This document shows, in pieces, positions 62,520 to 64,000 of a stretch of DNA of 64,000 nucleotides (its first letter is position 1; each line of letters starts with the position of its first letter). This stretch comes from Burkholderia sp. Ax-1719 (GTDB lineage Bacteria; Pseudomonadota; Gammaproteobacteria; Burkholderiales; Burkholderiaceae): positions 1 to 64,000 of the forward strand of contig NZ_VWWJ01000022.1 of assembly GCF_011753055.1 (NCBI RefSeq), written 5' to 3'. The notes below the pieces were generated by a model. The model saw only the letters and a list, made by a program, of their open reading frames with translations, was not told where the DNA came from and ran no database searches. The translations under genes and the position numbers were made by a program.

Positions 62520-63944
62520 ATGAATCTGACGATCATTGGCAGCGGTTATGTGGGTCTCGTGACGGGCGCGTGTCTGGCCGACATCGGCAACGACGTGTTC
62601 TGTCTCGACGTGGACCAGCGCAAGATCGATCTGCTCAATCAGGGCATCGTGCCGATTCACGAGCCGGGCCTGAAGGAAATCATCGAGCGCAACGTGCGCG
62701 CGCGCCGTCTCACGTTCTCGACCGATGTGGAAGCGGCGGTCGCGCACGGCGACGTGCAGTTCATCGCCGTGGGCACGCCGCCCGACGAGGACGGTTCCGC
62801 CGACCTGCAATACGTGCTGACCGCCGCGCGCAACATCGGCCGCCTGATGAACGGCTTCAAGGTCATCGTCGATAAATCGACGGTGCCGGTGGGGACGGCG
62901 GCGCTGGTGCGCGACGCGATCGCGTCCGAGTTGCGCAAGCGCGGCGAGAACCACATGTTCTCGGTGGTTTCGAATCCGGAATTCCTCAAGGAAGGCGCGG
63001 CCGTCGATGATTTCGCGCGGCCCGACCGCATCGTGCTGGGCTGCGACGAAGACGTGCCGGGCGAGCGCGCACGCGAGCTGATGAAGCGCCTGTACGCGCC
63101 GTTCAACCGCAACCACGAACGCACGCTTTACATGGACGTGCATTCGGCGGAATTCACCAAATACGCGGCTAATGCGATGCTCGCCACGCGTATTTCATTC
63201 ATGAACGAACTGGCGAATCTGGCCGATCGCGTCGGCGCGGATATCGAAGCGGTGCGCCGCGGTATCGGCTCCGATCCGCGTATTGGCTATGACTTTCTCT
63301 ATGCAGGCTGCGGTTACGGCGGCTCGTGCTTCCCGAAAGACGTGAAGGCGCTGATGCGCACGGCCGAAGATTTCGGCGAACCGCTGCAGATCCTGCGCGC
63401 CGTGGAAGCGGTGAACGAAACGCAAAAGCAGGTGCTGGCGCAGAAGATCGTGACGCGCTTTGGCTCGGATCTCACGGGGCGCACGTTTGGTCTCTGGGGC
63501 CTCGCATTCAAGCCGAACACGGACGATATGCGCGAAGCGCCCAGCCGCACGCTGATCGCCGAATTGCTGGCGCGCGGCGCGCGCGTGCAGGCTTATGACC
63601 CGGTTGCGGTAAAGGAAGCGCAGCGCGTGCTGGAGATGGATCTGCAAAAGACGCCTGAGCAGCTGGAACGTCTCGTCTATGCCAATGACGCCATGGAAGC
63701 CGCTAACGGTGCGGATGCGCTGGTCGTGGCCACCGAATGGAAGGTGTTCAAGGCGCCGGATTTCGAAACGCTCAAGGCGCAGCTGAAAACGCCAATCGTC
63801 TTCGACGGCCGCAATCTGTACGAGCCGCTGTCGCTGCAGGAACTCGGCATCGAATATCACGCCGTGGGGCGCGCAAGCGCCACGCAGGCAAGCCGTGCAC
63901 GCGCCGAAGCAGTAACTTCGACGCAAACGCAAGTGACTGCGTAA
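62520..63944 (+). CDS. bceC: UDP-glucose 6-dehydrogenase
   Basis: 474 residues from MNLTIIGSGYVGLVTGACLA with GAGGTGG upstream; an in-frame GTG six nt earlier overlaps that site. NAD-binding motif GSGYVG, the VGTPPDEDG and SNPEFLKEG blocks, and the catalytic C270 in GGSCFPKD are intact. The C-terminal domain binds UDP-sugar (LAFKPNTDDMREAPS). It oxidises UDP-glucose to UDP-glucuronate for the polysaccharide. The C-terminal 25 residues are Ala/Thr-rich and not conserved in appearance. Confidence 0.94.
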   Translation: MNLTIIGSGYVGLVTGACLADIGNDVFCLDVDQRKIDLLNQGIVPIHEPGLKEIIERNVRARRLTFSTDVEAAVAHGDVQFIAVGTPPDEDGSADLQYVLTAARNIGRLMNGFKVIVDKSTVPVGTAALVRDAIASELRKRGENHMFSVVSNPEFLKEGAAVDDFARPDRIVLGCDEDVPGERARELMKRLYAPFNRNHERTLYMDVHSAEFTKYAANAMLATRISFMNELANLADRVGADIEAVRRGIGSDPRIGYDFLYAGCGYGGSCFPKDVKALMRTAEDFGEPLQILRAVEAVNETQKQVLAQKIVTRFGSDLTGRTFGLWGLAFKPNTDDMREAPSRTLIAELLARGARVQAYDPVAVKEAQRVLEMDLQKTPEQLERLVYANDAMEAANGADALVVATEWKVFKAPDFETLKAQLKTPIVFDGRNLYEPLSLQELGIEYHAVGRASATQASRARAEAVTSTQTQVTA

Positions 63945-63975
63945 TCGAGCAGTCGAAACGAGGAGTCACCCGTCC

Positions 63976-64000
63976 ATGTTCAACGACGTATTGATCGTCT
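63976..64000 (+). CDS. bceD: Start of low-molecular-weight protein-tyrosine phosphatase (partial)
   Basis: Only MFNDVLIV is inside the window, 31 bp after bceC, with AGGAG 11 nt upstream. The start resembles Wzb/BceD phosphatases, and in bce clusters bceD follows bceC. The assignment rests mainly on gene order. Confidence 0.55.

Noticed and set aside
61626..63143. 505-residue reverse frame opposite bceB and bceC
   Set aside because: Antisense shadow spanning two identified genes and the gap between them.
1..64000. rRNA, tRNA, CRISPR arrays and prophage
   Set aside because: No conserved RNA gene core, no regularly spaced direct-repeat array and no phage structural or integrase gene was seen on reading the window.

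Overview
The window is high-GC chromosomal DNA from a Burkholderiales bacterium, most like Paraburkholderia or a close relative. I base this on codon use, on families typical of that group (DUF4148, DUF1488, DUF2795, DUF4337, YbfB-type MFS, phosphocholine-specific phospholipase C), on the box benzoate pathway, on an lqs-type quorum-sensing locus and on the first genes of a cepacian-type (bce) exopolysaccharide cluster. I saw no rRNA, tRNA, CRISPR array, complete insertion sequence or prophage. Species assignment is inference from gene content.

Layout. 1-3.8 kb: a glycine-zipper protein cut by the window edge, an unknown gene behind a perfect LexA-type box, a secreted esterase and a run of small envelope/stress proteins. 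3.9-9 kb: an SDR and a YbfB/YjiJ MFS transporter diverge from a region with two copies of a motif that recurs before a TetR gene at 8.3-8.9 kb. Inside that span an NDH-2-like oxidoreductase and an Rrf2 regulator share a second motif. 9-15.3 kb: Tat-exported phospholipase C, a LysR regulator, small hydrophilic proteins, a single-domain response regulator and a membrane diguanylate cyclase. 16.2-20 kb: lqsA (alpha-hydroxyketone autoinducer synthase) facing an overlapping lqsS-lqsR kinase/regulator pair, with a 0.9 kb untranslated-looking region ahead of lqsA. 20.3-27.9 kb: the aerobic benzoyl-CoA (box) pathway, with bclA divergent from boxR-boxC-boxB-boxA and repeated GCACTA-type motifs where BoxR should bind.

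28-35.7 kb: hotdog thioesterase, ketopantoate reductase, nitroreductase-family enzyme, SDRs, an SBP56/methanethiol oxidase-like protein with a membrane partner, a DUF4148 protein, and a TetR/SDR divergent pair with a double palindromic operator. 35.8-41.1 kb: a MarR-led five-gene operon for an AaeAB/FUSC-type tripartite exporter that includes its own outer-membrane channel. 41.3-44.8 kb: HAD phosphatase, methyltransferase, class V aminotransferase, thioesterase. 44.9-47.7 kb: a TrpX-type ABC importer. 48.8-53.7 kb: livJ, a terminator, then livHMGF. 53.9-57 kb: LuxR regulator, DUF4337, an unknown secreted protein and DUF2501. 57.5 kb to the end: a protein joining an IS5-type transposase N-terminal domain (DUF4096) to an unrelated C-terminal region, then bceA (opposite strand), bceB, bceC and the first codons of bceD.

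How the genes fit together. bclA makes benzoyl-CoA, BoxAB epoxidises it, BoxC opens the ring, and BoxR probably senses benzoyl-CoA. bceA and bceC supply GDP-mannose and UDP-glucuronate, and bceB starts the lipid-linked repeat unit. The lqs genes form a self-contained signalling circuit. The strongest unexplained signals are the LexA box, the three regulator-operator pairings read from repeated motifs, the DUF4096 fusion beside the bce cluster, and the long structured leader before lqsA. Coordinates and starts were worked out by hand from the sequence; no database search was possible.
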